A stretch of 64,000 nucleotides of DNA, taken from positions 2,790,001 through 2,854,000 of the forward strand of contig NZ_CP036319.1 of assembly GCF_007752935.1 (NCBI RefSeq), in the 5' to 3' direction. Shown here piece after piece: positions 30,171-38,622 of this stretch; position 1 is the stretch's first letter, and each line of letters begins with the position of its first letter. Source of the DNA: Crateriforma conspicua. GTDB taxonomy: Bacteria > Planctomycetota > Planctomycetia > Pirellulales > Pirellulaceae. The notes under the pieces are model-generated. The model was given only the letters and a program-made list of their open reading frames with translations. It did no database searches and was not told the DNA's origin. The translations under genes and the position numbers were made by a program.

Positions 30171-31288
30171 TTTACCTGGACTTCAACCGGACCACGCCCA
30201 TCGCGCCGTCGGTTTTGGAAGCGATGCAGCCCTTTTGGGCCGAGCATTTCATGTTGCCGGGCCAGGAGCATCCGCAGGCCCAAGCGGTCGGGGAGGCGGT
30301 CGAGCACGCTCGTGAATGTGTCGCGATTTTGGCCGGATGTGATCCGTTTGAGGTCGTTTTCACCAGCGGCGGCACCGAAGCCAATAATTTGGGGGTTTTG
30401 GGCGTCGCGGGCGATCACCAAGCGGGACACTTGCTGATCAGCGCGGTGGAACACGACGCCGTGACGATGACCAGCGAAAAGCTGGAACAACGCGGTTGGG
30501 ACGTCGAAGTGGTGCCCTGTGACGGCAGCGGCTGGGTCGATCCGGACGAGGTTCAAAGTCGAATTCGACCGGGCCAAACGCGACTGGTTTGTGTGCAACT
30601 GGCCAACGCGACGACCGGCGTCGTTCAACCGGTCCGCGAAATCGCCGATCGCTGTCACAACCACGGCGTTCCGCTGCACTGCGACGGTGTCCAGGCTTTC
30701 GGGAAAATGCCGGTCGACGTCGTCCAATTGCGGGCCGACACGGTTTCCATCTCGGGACATCGGATGTACGGGCCCAAGGGCGTCGGGGCGTTGTATGTCC
30801 GCCGTGGGCTGGACCTTTCCCCGATGATGTTCGGCGATCCGCGAGAAATGGGGCTGCGTCCGGGCAGCGAGAATATCCCGTCGCTGATCGGGTTGGGGGC
30901 CGCTTCGAATTTGGCCGCCCGATGCTGTGTGGATGCGGCAAACAATTTGTCGGAATTGCGGGATCGGTTCGTCGCGGGGCTGCAGTCGGCGATGCCGGAC
31001 GCCATGTCGGTGATTGCCGAAGACGCGGAACGGCTGCCCAACACGGTGTCGGTCCAGTTGAATGCCAACGCCAAAGCGGTCCAGCGGATCGCTCGGACAC
31101 TGGTTATCGCGACCGCACGCAGCGAATCGCCGCCCGACGAGATGACACGGGCTTTGAAAGCCATCGGGTGCAGCGATAGCGAAGTCAACCGGACGCTGAG
31201 GATCAGTCTGGGGTGGACGACCAGCCGCGACCAAATCGACCGCGCGGTCGATCTGTTGGCCGAAGCGGCCGACACCTGTGCGGCTTAA
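30167..31288 (+). CDS. Cysteine desulfurase-like (class V aminotransferase) protein lacking the catalytic Lys and Cys
   Basis: A 373-residue protein with the whole IscS/NifS fold. It starts with IYLDFNRTTPIAPSVLEAM and has FTSGGTEANNLGV, the cofactor-stacking His in SAVEHDAV, and LHCDGVQAFGKMPVD with the PLP-binding Asp and Gln. GPKGVGALYVRRG and GLRPGSENIPSLIG follow. At the Schiff-base position IscS has SGHK; here codons 30753-30764 read SGHR, so the PLP lysine is Arg. The Cys loop that carries the persulfide in IscS is replaced by TARSESPPDEM with no Cys. It is therefore predicted not to be a normal desulfurase. The start is TTG 30167, overlapping the leader stop. A divergent paralogue with another role is the best reading. 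Confidence 0.85.
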   Translation: MIYLDFNRTTPIAPSVLEAMQPFWAEHFMLPGQEHPQAQAVGEAVEHARECVAILAGCDPFEVVFTSGGTEANNLGVLGVAGDHQAGHLLISAVEHDAVTMTSEKLEQRGWDVEVVPCDGSGWVDPDEVQSRIRPGQTRLVCVQLANATTGVVQPVREIADRCHNHGVPLHCDGVQAFGKMPVDVVQLRADTVSISGHRMYGPKGVGALYVRRGLDLSPMMFGDPREMGLRPGSENIPSLIGLGAASNLAARCCVDAANNLSELRDRFVAGLQSAMPDAMSVIAEDAERLPNTVSVQLNANAKAVQRIARTLVIATARSESPPDEMTRALKAIGCSDSEVNRTLRISLGWTTSRDQIDRAVDLLAEAADTCAA

Positions 31289-31472
31289 AAGGCGGGCAGT
31301 TCGGCAGGTGGGCAGGATTACAGGTAAACGGGATGACGGGTGGACGAGATGACACGCGGACGGGGGCAGAGTCTGCGGCCCTGCACAGGTCTTGCTGCGA
31401 ACCGGCGAATCTTCTATTTCGGACCATACCTTCCTTCCCCAGATTGCATTTCCCGCCCGAATTCGCATTGGC

Positions 31473-32531
31473 ATGTCCACCTTTCGACGACGTCGAACTT
31501 GCAACCCTGATCGCCTTGGCGGTCGGCTTGTCTGGTGGATTTGCGGCATCCTGATCGTTGCAACGTTCGGATGCGGCACCACCCGCGATTACCAGGCGAC
31601 GGAACAACTGGTCCTCAGCGACGCCGTCGACCGCAGCGTATCGACCATCGATTTCCGGCCGCTCAGTGGGCAAAAGGTCTATCTAGACACCAGTTATTTG
31701 CGGTCGGTCAAAGGGGCCGATTTCGTCAACGCCGACTATGTCACCAGTTCGCTGCGTCAGCAAATCGTTGCGGCGGGCTGTCTGATGCAAGATTCGGCCA
31801 ACGAAGCGGACTTGATCATCGAAGCCCGTATCGGGACCCTGGGATCCGACGATCATCGGATGACGTACGGGGTACCGGAAAACAATGTGCTGTCTAGTGC
31901 CGCGTCGTTGGTGTCCAGTGCGCCGGCGGTTCCGACATTGCCTGAAATCAGCGTCGCACGACGCGAAGCCCGCGAGGGGGCGGCGAAGATTGCCGCCTTT
32001 GCGTACGATCGCAAGACCCGCAAAGCGGTGTGGCAATCTGGAATCCGACAATCATCGGCGACCGCACGAGACACTTGGGTGCTGGGCGTCGGTCCGTTCC
32101 AAAGTGGAACGATCCGCGACGACACGAAGCTGGCCGGCAGCAAGCTGATCCGTTTCGGCAGACGTCACCACAAAGGGGCCGGTCCGGAAATGTTTGATCG
32201 ACCTCCGGTGGACTACACCGCTGAAGTCCGCTTTGACGACGGTTGGCCTGCGTTGGACCCCAATCACAGTGGGGTGGAAATGATTGCCGGCGACGCGTCC
32301 AAAGCGGAACCGATCGTGGCCGCGGAAAAAGAGGCGATGGTGAAGATGGTTTCGGCCAAGTCGCCGTCTGAGAAAATGCCTGCCGAAAAAACGCCGTCTG
32401 AAAAAACGCCCGCCAAGTCGGCGAAAAAACCGGGCGGCGGCGATCAACCCGAGCCACCGTCGGGGGCTGCCGAACCGACCGTTCGTCCGCGTCGTGGGCA
32501 AGTCATCCAGGCCGGACCGACCGGCGGCTGA
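31473..32531 (+). CDS. DUF6655-like planctomycete lipoprotein
   Basis: A 352-residue lipoprotein. The start ATG 31473 gives a basic N-region, then a hydrophobic stretch (LVWWICGILIVATFGCGTT) with a lipobox ending in FGC at about residue 34. The conserved part begins ATEQLVLSDAVDRSVSTIDF and continues GQKVYLDTSYLRSVKGADF, VTSSLRQQIVAAGCLMQ and EADLIIEARIGTLGSDDHRM. The C-terminal 70 residues are a Lys/Pro/Ser-rich low-complexity tail with SEKMPAEKTPSEK-type repeats. I assign the DUF6655 family from memory of the N-terminal pattern. The function is unknown; a membrane-bound envelope role is inferred from the lipobox only. Confidence 0.75.
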   Translation: MSTFRRRRTCNPDRLGGRLVWWICGILIVATFGCGTTRDYQATEQLVLSDAVDRSVSTIDFRPLSGQKVYLDTSYLRSVKGADFVNADYVTSSLRQQIVAAGCLMQDSANEADLIIEARIGTLGSDDHRMTYGVPENNVLSSAASLVSSAPAVPTLPEISVARREAREGAAKIAAFAYDRKTRKAVWQSGIRQSSATARDTWVLGVGPFQSGTIRDDTKLAGSKLIRFGRRHHKGAGPEMFDRPPVDYTAEVRFDDGWPALDPNHSGVEMIAGDASKAEPIVAAEKEAMVKMVSAKSPSEKMPAEKTPSEKTPAKSAKKPGGGDQPEPPSGAAEPTVRPRRGQVIQAGPTGG

Positions 32532-32635
32532 TCCGTTTCGCCGATTCGTTTAGTCTGTTTCTGCGGCGTCGGCGTGACGATCCGGCCCGTGATCCGTCGA
32601 TAACGCTCGTTTCCCTTTCACCGATCGACAACCCT

Positions 32636-33574
32636 TTGAATCATCGCGGCGGTCCCTATCAATTGATCGACTTCGGGCGCGGCAGAAAACTCGAGCGTAT
32701 TGCCGGTCGCTGGCTGAACCGTCCGTCCCCGGCGGCCGAAGGGATCCGTCCGGCCGACCCCGACGTTTGGGCCAACGCCGAATCGGTGTTCGATCCAGAT
32801 CGTCGCAGGTGGAAGCATCATCGACCGTGGCCTGATGAGTTGCTGGCCGATTGCGGTGGTTTCCAAATGCCCGTGACGCCGACGCCGTTTGGGCACATCG
32901 GTCTGTTCCCCGAACAGCAAGACAATTGGCGATGGCTGATGTCGCCAGGAATGCTCCGGTGCAATGAGTTGTCGGAATCAGATGGCCGCGAACACGCGGA
33001 TGCACCGGAGTCGGCGGGCGATCGTCCGGCCGCGCTGAACCTGTTTGCCTACACCGGCGCGTCGACGATGTCGTTGGCGACCGCCGGGTTTGCGGTGGCC
33101 CATGTGGATGCGGCCAAGCCCAACGTGGCGACCGCACGTCGGGCCGCGGTGATCAATGGTTTGACGGATTGGCCGATTCGATACTTGGTCGACGATGCCG
33201 CGAAGTTTGCCGCACGTGAAGTCAGGCGTGGGCGTCACTATCACACGATCGTTTTGGACCCGCCGGCGTATGGTCATGCTCCGGGCGGCAAGGCTTGGCG
33301 GATCGAACGTGATCTGTGGCCTTTGCTGGATGATTGTTTACAACTGGCCCAGCCTGACGGGCATCGTTTGTTGATCACGGGACATTCACCCCAAGTGGAC
33401 CAGCATGCGGTGAAGGACTTTTTGATCCGACACGGCTATGACAGTGGCATGATCCGGACGGGAAGGTCACAATTAACGGACCAGCAGGGGCGACGATTGG
33501 ATGCGGGATTTTTCGTCCGTGTCGATACGCGGGGTGGTTCGCAGGCGTCGGCCGAAAACGCCGAACCGAACTGA
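32636..33574 (+). CDS. Class I SAM-dependent methyltransferase, RlmI/RlmK-like
   Basis: A 312-residue methyltransferase of the COG1092 type, whose members methylate 23S rRNA. The SAM-binding motif is LNLFAYTGASTMSLATAGF at about residue 140, followed by VAHVDAAKPNVATARR, the acidic strand motif, and the catalytic-type LDPPAYGHAPGGKAWRIERD at about 208. The N-terminus has DFGRGRKLERIAGRW and PFGHIGLFPEQQDNW. The start appears to be TTG 32636, and no in-frame ATG was found upstream. It is followed 14 bases later by larE. The PUA domain of RlmI is missing, so the exact rRNA target cannot be assigned. Confidence 0.85.
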   Translation: MNHRGGPYQLIDFGRGRKLERIAGRWLNRPSPAAEGIRPADPDVWANAESVFDPDRRRWKHHRPWPDELLADCGGFQMPVTPTPFGHIGLFPEQQDNWRWLMSPGMLRCNELSESDGREHADAPESAGDRPAALNLFAYTGASTMSLATAGFAVAHVDAAKPNVATARRAAVINGLTDWPIRYLVDDAAKFAAREVRRGRHYHTIVLDPPAYGHAPGGKAWRIERDLWPLLDDCLQLAQPDGHRLLITGHSPQVDQHAVKDFLIRHGYDSGMIRTGRSQLTDQQGRRLDAGFFVRVDTRGGSQASAENAEPN

Positions 33575-33588
33575 CGATCAAAACTCGC

Positions 33589-34566
33589 GTGAACGTCCCA
33601 CAGCATGACCATCGAAATCAAATGACAGCCCCCACGGACACCATCGATCGCGATACGCGGGTGACTGCGGACGCCTTGGTCCAGCGGATCGGGGATTTGG
33701 GGCACGTGATCGTCGCGTTTTCCGGCGGCGTCGACAGCAGCGTGGTGGCCGCCGCGGCGCATCGTTCGGCCGCCGATGCGATCGCCGTTACTGCGGTGTC
33801 ACCCAGCGTCCCGGCTTGGCAACGCGACTTGGCCGTTCGCATCGCGGCACAGATCGGCATCGATCATCGGTGGGTGGAAACGGGAGAGATCGACGATCCC
33901 GATTACGTCCGCAACGACGCCCGGCGTTGTTTTCACTGTAAGACGAACTTGTACGACTCGTTGGGCCACATCCGCCGTGTGATGGCACCCCAGGGTGGTG
34001 CGACGATTTTGTCGGGGACCAATGCGGACGACTTGGGCGATTACCGACCGGGCATCCAAGCGGGCCGGGACCACGACATTGTCACACCGCTGGCCGACCT
34101 GGGGATCGGCAAGGCGATGGTGCGTCAGGTTGCCAATCATTTCGGGCTGGAAAACGCTGATTTGCCCGCTTCGCCGTGCTTGGCTAGCCGGCTGGCCTAC
34201 GGTGTGTCGGTGACGCCCGAACGTTTGGCGATGGTGGAATCGGCCGAAGATTGGTTGCGCCGGCAAGGGTTTTCCGACCTAAGGGTTCGACTGCACCCCG
34301 GTGGCCTGGCTCGCGTGGAGGTTCCGAGGCCAGAATTGCCCCGCTTGGCCGGTACCGAATTGGCGGATGAAATGTCGAAAAAGCTAGTCCAAATCGGTTT
34401 TCAGTTTGTCACGGTCGAACCGACAGGGCTGCGCAGCGGTAATCTGAACCAGGCGTTGGTTCAGATCCCCGCGCCTGATTCGGCCGGCTCACCCGACGCG
34501 GCCCGATCACCCGACGCGGCCAACGCATCCGTTTCCGCGTCGACGCGGCCGCCGGCGTCCACCTAG
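33589..34566 (+). CDS. larE: ATP-dependent sacrificial sulfur transferase LarE
   Basis: LarE is a PP-loop ATPase that donates sulfur from its own Cys, or from a cluster, to the pyridine nickel pincer cofactor of lactate racemase. The PP-loop HVIVAFSGGVDSSVVA is at about residue 37. RRCFHCKTNLYDSL at about 106 and GTNADDLGDYRPG at about 144 follow. The region DLPASPCLASRLAYGVSVT at about 187 contains the candidate sacrificial Cys. The C-terminal 40 residues are Pro/Ala/Asp-rich tail. GTG 33589 or ATG 33622 may start it. No larA, larB or larC is in the window. Confidence 0.9.
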   Translation: MNVPQHDHRNQMTAPTDTIDRDTRVTADALVQRIGDLGHVIVAFSGGVDSSVVAAAAHRSAADAIAVTAVSPSVPAWQRDLAVRIAAQIGIDHRWVETGEIDDPDYVRNDARRCFHCKTNLYDSLGHIRRVMAPQGGATILSGTNADDLGDYRPGIQAGRDHDIVTPLADLGIGKAMVRQVANHFGLENADLPASPCLASRLAYGVSVTPERLAMVESAEDWLRRQGFSDLRVRLHPGGLARVEVPRPELPRLAGTELADEMSKKLVQIGFQFVTVEPTGLRSGNLNQALVQIPAPDSAGSPDAARSPDAANASVSASTRPPAST

Positions 34567-34674
34567 CCATCGGTCGCGAATTCGCCTTCCCGTTGATCGC
34601 ATGCCGTTCCGACACGGCCCGCCATTCGCCGCCCCGCTCTCGCTGCTCGTTCCGTCCTAGTCGAAGAAGTCTTC

Positions 34675-36294
34675 ATGAATCCCGCCGACGATCCCACGGA
34701 AGATCAGGGCAGCCACCCGGAACCAATGGAAACCCCCAGCGATCTGTCGCCGACCGACCCGGATCAAACGCAAGCGGGGCCACGTGTGACGTCGGCTGAA
34801 CCATCCAAGTCATCGGCCAGTCTGGTCGGATGCCGGTTGGGCGAATACCAGGTGCTTCGCAAACTGGGGCGAGGCGGCATGGCCGATGTGTACGCCGCGA
34901 AACAGCTCAGTCTGAATCGCGACGTGGCGTTGAAAGTGCTGCGAAAACAGTTCGCGATGGACGAAGCGTACGTCAAACGCTTTCGCCGGGAAGCCACCGC
35001 GGCGGCCAAGTTGAATCATCCCAACATCGTCGGTGTGTATGACGTCAAACAGGTGGAGGACCAGTACTTCATCGCACAGGAATTGATCGACGGTGCGAAC
35101 TTGCGGGAGCACTTGGATCGGCGTGGGCCATTGGACGCCGACGAGGGCGTTCGCGTCTTGATGGCCGTGGGCCAGGCTTTGGAAGTGGCGGCCGAAGCGG
35201 GGATCACGCACCGCGACATCAAGCCCGAAAACATCATGCATTCGTCGCGGGGTGAAATCAAAGTCGCCGATTTCGGGCTGGCACGTCTGGGCCCCGAGCC
35301 GGGACGCAGCCATGCGGAACTGACCCAGGCCGGGCTGACCCTGGGCACGCCGCGTTACATGAGCCCCGAACAGATCCAGGGGCGACAGGTCGATTCCCGC
35401 AGCGACCTGTATTCGCTGGGCGTGACGATGTACCACTTGCTGACCGGGCGACCGCCGTTCGAAGCGGAAGATCCGTTGGCGCTGGCCGTGATGCACTTGC
35501 ATGAAACGCCGCCGCCGATCGACAAGGCCCGCGGCAGCGACGACTTGCCGCCTTGGCTGGTGACCGTGATCGGACGGCTGATCAGCAAGATGCCCGAGGA
35601 CCGGTTCCAGTCGGCGTCGGAAATGCTGGACGTGATCCGCAGCGAAACCGGCGAAGGATCCGGCGGCTGGTCCGGTGGGGCGGTCGCCGCGACGACTCGG
35701 CTGCAGCGTGCGTCGGCGCTGGCCCGCCGCCGACAGCGACGCCGGATGTTGCGAATCGCCGCTTGTGTGGGGCTGCCCTTGATCGCCGCCGTGGCCGGCA
35801 TCGCAATGGCGGCGCGAAGCCCGCGGCCGGACGTGGCGACTCTGCTGAGCCCGACCGAGGTCGTCCAAGCGGAATCGGTCGAAGCACAGTGGATCGAAGC
35901 GGTCCGCCGCAGCGACGCCGCCGGATGGAAAGCAGTGATGGAGTATTTCCCGCCGGAACTGAATGCGACCAACCAGGAATATGCCAACCGCGCGCGGATC
36001 CAGTTGGGCCGATACTTGATCGAACAAAAACAGTATCGCGAAGCCGACCGGGTGTTGGACCAGATGCTGGCGGACCCCAGTTTGCGTGGGATTTATCAAG
36101 TGACCGCATTGATTTTGCGGTCGCAAGTCGCCAAAGCGCGCGGCGACAGCACCAGTCTGGCCACGCTGCGTCAACGGCTGACCAACCAGATCAGCAAGCT
36201 GAAATCCAGCAACCCTCAACAGGCCTCCATCTTGGGGGACGTGTTCAGCGATCGCGAGATGATGGAGATCGGCGTCACCCTGGACGAGACCTAA
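34675..36294 (+). CDS. Membrane Ser/Thr protein kinase (Hanks-type)
   Basis: A 539-residue PknB-like kinase. An acidic N-terminal 50 residues precede the kinase domain. Motifs are LGRGGMADVYAAK (Gly loop), VALKVLRKQF (Lys), HRDIKPENIMHS (catalytic loop), VADFGLARLG (DFG) and GTPRYMSPEQIQG (APE region). DSRSDLYSLGVTMYHLLTG completes subdomain IX. After about residue 325 an Arg-rich juxtamembrane stretch leads to one transmembrane helix (LPLIAAVAGIAMAA, about 366-379). The 155-residue external domain (VEAQWIEAVRRSDAAGWKAV...) is TPR-like by pattern. The sensed signal is not known. It is single and not near a phosphatase. Confidence 0.94.
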   Translation: MNPADDPTEDQGSHPEPMETPSDLSPTDPDQTQAGPRVTSAEPSKSSASLVGCRLGEYQVLRKLGRGGMADVYAAKQLSLNRDVALKVLRKQFAMDEAYVKRFRREATAAAKLNHPNIVGVYDVKQVEDQYFIAQELIDGANLREHLDRRGPLDADEGVRVLMAVGQALEVAAEAGITHRDIKPENIMHSSRGEIKVADFGLARLGPEPGRSHAELTQAGLTLGTPRYMSPEQIQGRQVDSRSDLYSLGVTMYHLLTGRPPFEAEDPLALAVMHLHETPPPIDKARGSDDLPPWLVTVIGRLISKMPEDRFQSASEMLDVIRSETGEGSGGWSGGAVAATTRLQRASALARRRQRRRMLRIAACVGLPLIAAVAGIAMAARSPRPDVATLLSPTEVVQAESVEAQWIEAVRRSDAAGWKAVMEYFPPELNATNQEYANRARIQLGRYLIEQKQYREADRVLDQMLADPSLRGIYQVTALILRSQVAKARGDSTSLATLRQRLTNQISKLKSSNPQQASILGDVFSDREMMEIGVTLDET

Positions 36295-36415
36295 GGTTCG
36301 ACCAAAGTCGCCTCTCGCGAAGCGAAAAGTAGCGTTAGTGATCCAAGTGATTCCTTTTCCGTGCTGCTAATCGAACACATTTCGGGATCACGTTTCTCTT
36401 TCGCGGCGAAATTTA
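36295..36415. repeat. Degenerate copy of the palindromic repeat after the kinase gene
   Basis: Bases 36305-36337 (AAAGTCGCCTCTCGCGAAGC then GAAAAGTAGCGTT) match the AAAGTCGCC-palindrome-AGTAGCGTT half of the unit seen in clusters A, B, C and E, with changes in the stem. It is a solitary half copy without the GCGGCTAGCGCC part. Confidence 0.6.
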
Positions 36416-36545
36416 GGCACTGTTTATCAATTCAACACGAAGGCCAAGGAAGACGGTAACCCGACGCGTCAGCGAAGGATTCTTGATGAATGAATAACTT
36501 CGGCCCCTCGCTGACGCTTCGGGTTACCAATTGATAAACAGTGCC
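36416..36545. repeat. 130-bp MITE-like element with nested inverted repeats
   Basis: Perfect 17-bp terminal inverted repeats: GGCACTGTTTATCAATT at 36416-36432 and its complement at 36529-36545. Inside, GGTAACCCGACGCGTCAGCGA (from about 36455) is nearly complementary to TCGCTGACGCTTCGGGTTACC (from about 36508). The whole segment could fold into one long hairpin. It has no coding capacity. No flanking target-site duplication was clear to the eye. It lies between the kinase gene and the Dabb-domain gene. Confidence 0.75.
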
Positions 36546-36789
36546 TTGTTAATCCTCTTACGCTGCATTCGCGGAGCGAAACGCGACGATTTTCAAAGCG
36601 TGGGCCGAAACGGGCCCCAGTGCAGATCCGGGGCGGCGATTCGACGGCGATGTGGCGAAATGCCCGCCCAGAATCATCCGCTGCTCGTGGCGTTTGGCGG
36701 CGATTAGAATGCGATAGAATCGTTTCGATGTCACGGGAACGATTTTCCCGCCTTCCGCCCACCCCACCGAAAATTCAAGTTTCCACACC
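36546..36789. other. Intergenic before the Dabb-domain gene
   Basis: No gene seen. The region should hold the promoter for the gene at 36790; no convincing boxes were found. Confidence 0.35.
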
Positions 36790-37206
36790 ATGAACACCAA
36801 CCTTCGTCGTCGATGCACCGCTCTGACCGCGTTGGCTTTGTTGGCCGTTGCCGGCATGATGACCGCCGACGCCGAACCGGGATCAGAGAAAATGGAAAAA
36901 GGCACGCTGCGTCACGTCGTGATGTTCAAATTCAAGGATTCCAGCAGCGACAGTGACGTCCAAAGCGTCGTCGACGCCTTTCGTGCCTTGCCCAAGCGGA
37001 TCCCCGAAATCGCGGACTTTGAATACGGCACCAACAACAGCCCCGAAGGCTTGAACGAGGGCCTGACGCACTGCTTCCTGGTCAGCTTCAAAAGCGAAGA
37101 AGATCGGGAAAAGTACCTGCCGCACCCCGCCCACAAGGAATTCGTCGGCGTGCTGAAGCCGCATTTGGACAAGGTCGTCGTGATCGACTATTGGGCCGAC
37201 AAATAG
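36790..37206 (+). CDS. Secreted Dabb-domain (stress-responsive alpha/beta barrel) protein
   Basis: A 138-residue protein with a signal peptide (LTALALLAVAGMMTADA) followed by one Dabb domain, a dimeric ferredoxin-like fold of about 95 residues. Family signatures are LRHVVMFKFKDSSSDSDVQS, VDAFRALPKRIPEIADFEYG, CFLVSFKSEEDREKYLPHP and AHKEFVGVLKPHLDKVVVID. A periplasmic location is predicted from the leader. The function of the family in bacteria is unclear. It is a single gene. Confidence 0.9.
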   Translation: MNTNLRRRCTALTALALLAVAGMMTADAEPGSEKMEKGTLRHVVMFKFKDSSSDSDVQSVVDAFRALPKRIPEIADFEYGTNNSPEGLNEGLTHCFLVSFKSEEDREKYLPHPAHKEFVGVLKPHLDKVVVIDYWADK

Positions 37207-37400
37207 CCGCCGGGTCGGTACGAACCTGGTCGACGTTGACCGACCGGTGCATTCGCGACAATCGTCACCGTCGGTCGCCAAAAACGTTGCCGTTTTGACC
37301 GCTGTCGGATGCGAAATTCGGCCGGCGCTTGATTATTCTTGATGGCGTTGCTGCTCCCGCCGTGCCGTCGCATCGTCCGATTCTTCTCGTCGAATCATCC

Positions 37401-37649
37401 ATGATCTACTTCATCTTCTGGACCATCCTGATCGTCGCCATCGCCGCTTCGGTGCCGGTCGTCAATGCGATCGAGAACAAAAAACGGCGTGAGGCCCTGG
37501 GCCCGGTGGCCGAAGAAGAACCGGTCGCCGAGGAAGAGGTGTTCGAAGCGGAAGCCGACGAAATGGACGAACCGGCGGAGTTCGGTGAACCGGTCGGCGA
37601 AGAAGCCGTGGCGGACGACTTTTCCGCCTTTGACGAAGAATTCAAGTAA
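37401..37649 (+). CDS. Small membrane-anchored acidic hypothetical protein
   Basis: An 82-residue product. One N-terminal transmembrane helix (IYFIFWTILIVAIAASVPVV) is followed by basic ENKKRREAL. A highly acidic tail (EEEPVAEEEVFEAEADEMDE) ends FSAFDEEFK. ATG 37401 is chosen over the 24-codon longer form, which lacks the typical start. No family recognised. Composition and position between two genes support a real small gene, but not strongly. Confidence 0.6.
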   Translation: MIYFIFWTILIVAIAASVPVVNAIENKKRREALGPVAEEEPVAEEEVFEAEADEMDEPAEFGEPVGEEAVADDFSAFDEEFK

Positions 37650-37707
37650 GGCGAATTTCAGTCAGACGATTCGTACCAGGACGAGTGCGTTCGGGCCCGC
37701 GACGTTG

Positions 37708-38439
37708 TCACGCTTGCGGCCGCGGGCGGCGAGGGAACGCCGGCGGCTGACCCAGCCAATCCGGGTGATGCCCGTCACGCACCGCCAGCAAGACCGCTTT
37801 GCCATGGGCATGTTCCGGCCCGTGTGTGTAATCCCACTCGATGCGTTCGGCGTACTGCAAGATCCGCAGACCCGATTCCGGCCGCACCGCCCACTGGGCC
37901 AATTGGTTCGGGCGAAAATAATTCACCACGGCCGACGCCGTCTCGCTGACCGGGCGGGAACTGTCGCACCCCGGCGGTTGATCGCATCCCGGGTCCTCGG
38001 TCGTGTGGACTTCGGCGTACAAAAATCCGTCGCCGCGAAGTGATCCACAGATCCGATCCCACACGACCTGGGCATCCGCGGCGGGAATGTGATCCAGCAT
38101 CGTGGTGGCGACGACGCCCGCCAGCGTCCCGGTCGGAAAATCGACGTCGCGAACATCGCTGCAGATCACGTTGACGTTCTCGTGACATCCGTCGGTCGCC
38201 GATCGCTCGGCGATTCGATCCAAGCCACGCTGGCTGATGTCGATTGCGGTGACATGAAAGCCTGATTTTGCCAACGCGATCGTGTCGCGACCGGCACCGG
38301 CGGCCAAGTCGTACACGTCGCCTTCGCCGCCGACTTGGTTCAAATAGGCCGACAGCATCGCCGAAGCCGTCATGCCGTACGCGACGTCGTCGCGGTCATA
38401 GGCTTCGTAAAACGGATCGGTCGATGATGGGGAAGTCAT
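37708..38439 (-). CDS. Class I SAM-dependent methyltransferase, TehB-like
   Basis: A 243-residue soluble methyltransferase. Motif I is VYDLAAGAGRDTIALAKSGF at about residue 42, followed by VTAIDISQRGLDRIAERS and motif II/III region VICSDVRDVDFPTGTLAGVV. TTMLDHIPAADAQVVWDRIC follows. The pattern is closest to TehB/UbiE-type small-molecule methyltransferases. The substrate is unknown. It lies alone on the minus strand, converging with the small gene at 37401. Confidence 0.85.
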   Translation of the reverse strand: MTSPSSTDPFYEAYDRDDVAYGMTASAMLSAYLNQVGGEGDVYDLAAGAGRDTIALAKSGFHVTAIDISQRGLDRIAERSATDGCHENVNVICSDVRDVDFPTGTLAGVVATTMLDHIPAADAQVVWDRICGSLRGDGFLYAEVHTTEDPGCDQPPGCDSSRPVSETASAVVNYFRPNQLAQWAVRPESGLRILQYAERIEWDYTHGPEHAHGKAVLLAVRDGHHPDWLGQPPAFPRRPRPQA

Positions 38440-38622
38440 GCGTGGTCGTCGTCAAATGGTCGGAATCGGCAAAGGGTATCCGCCAAAGCATAGCGTGCCG
38501 TCGACCCCGCCATCGATCGACCGATTTTGCAAGCCGAGAAGAATTTCACCAAGATAGAGTGCAACGGAACGAATCGGCGTTCGCAACCATCACGCATCTC
38601 CTTTCATCCACGGTCGACGATC

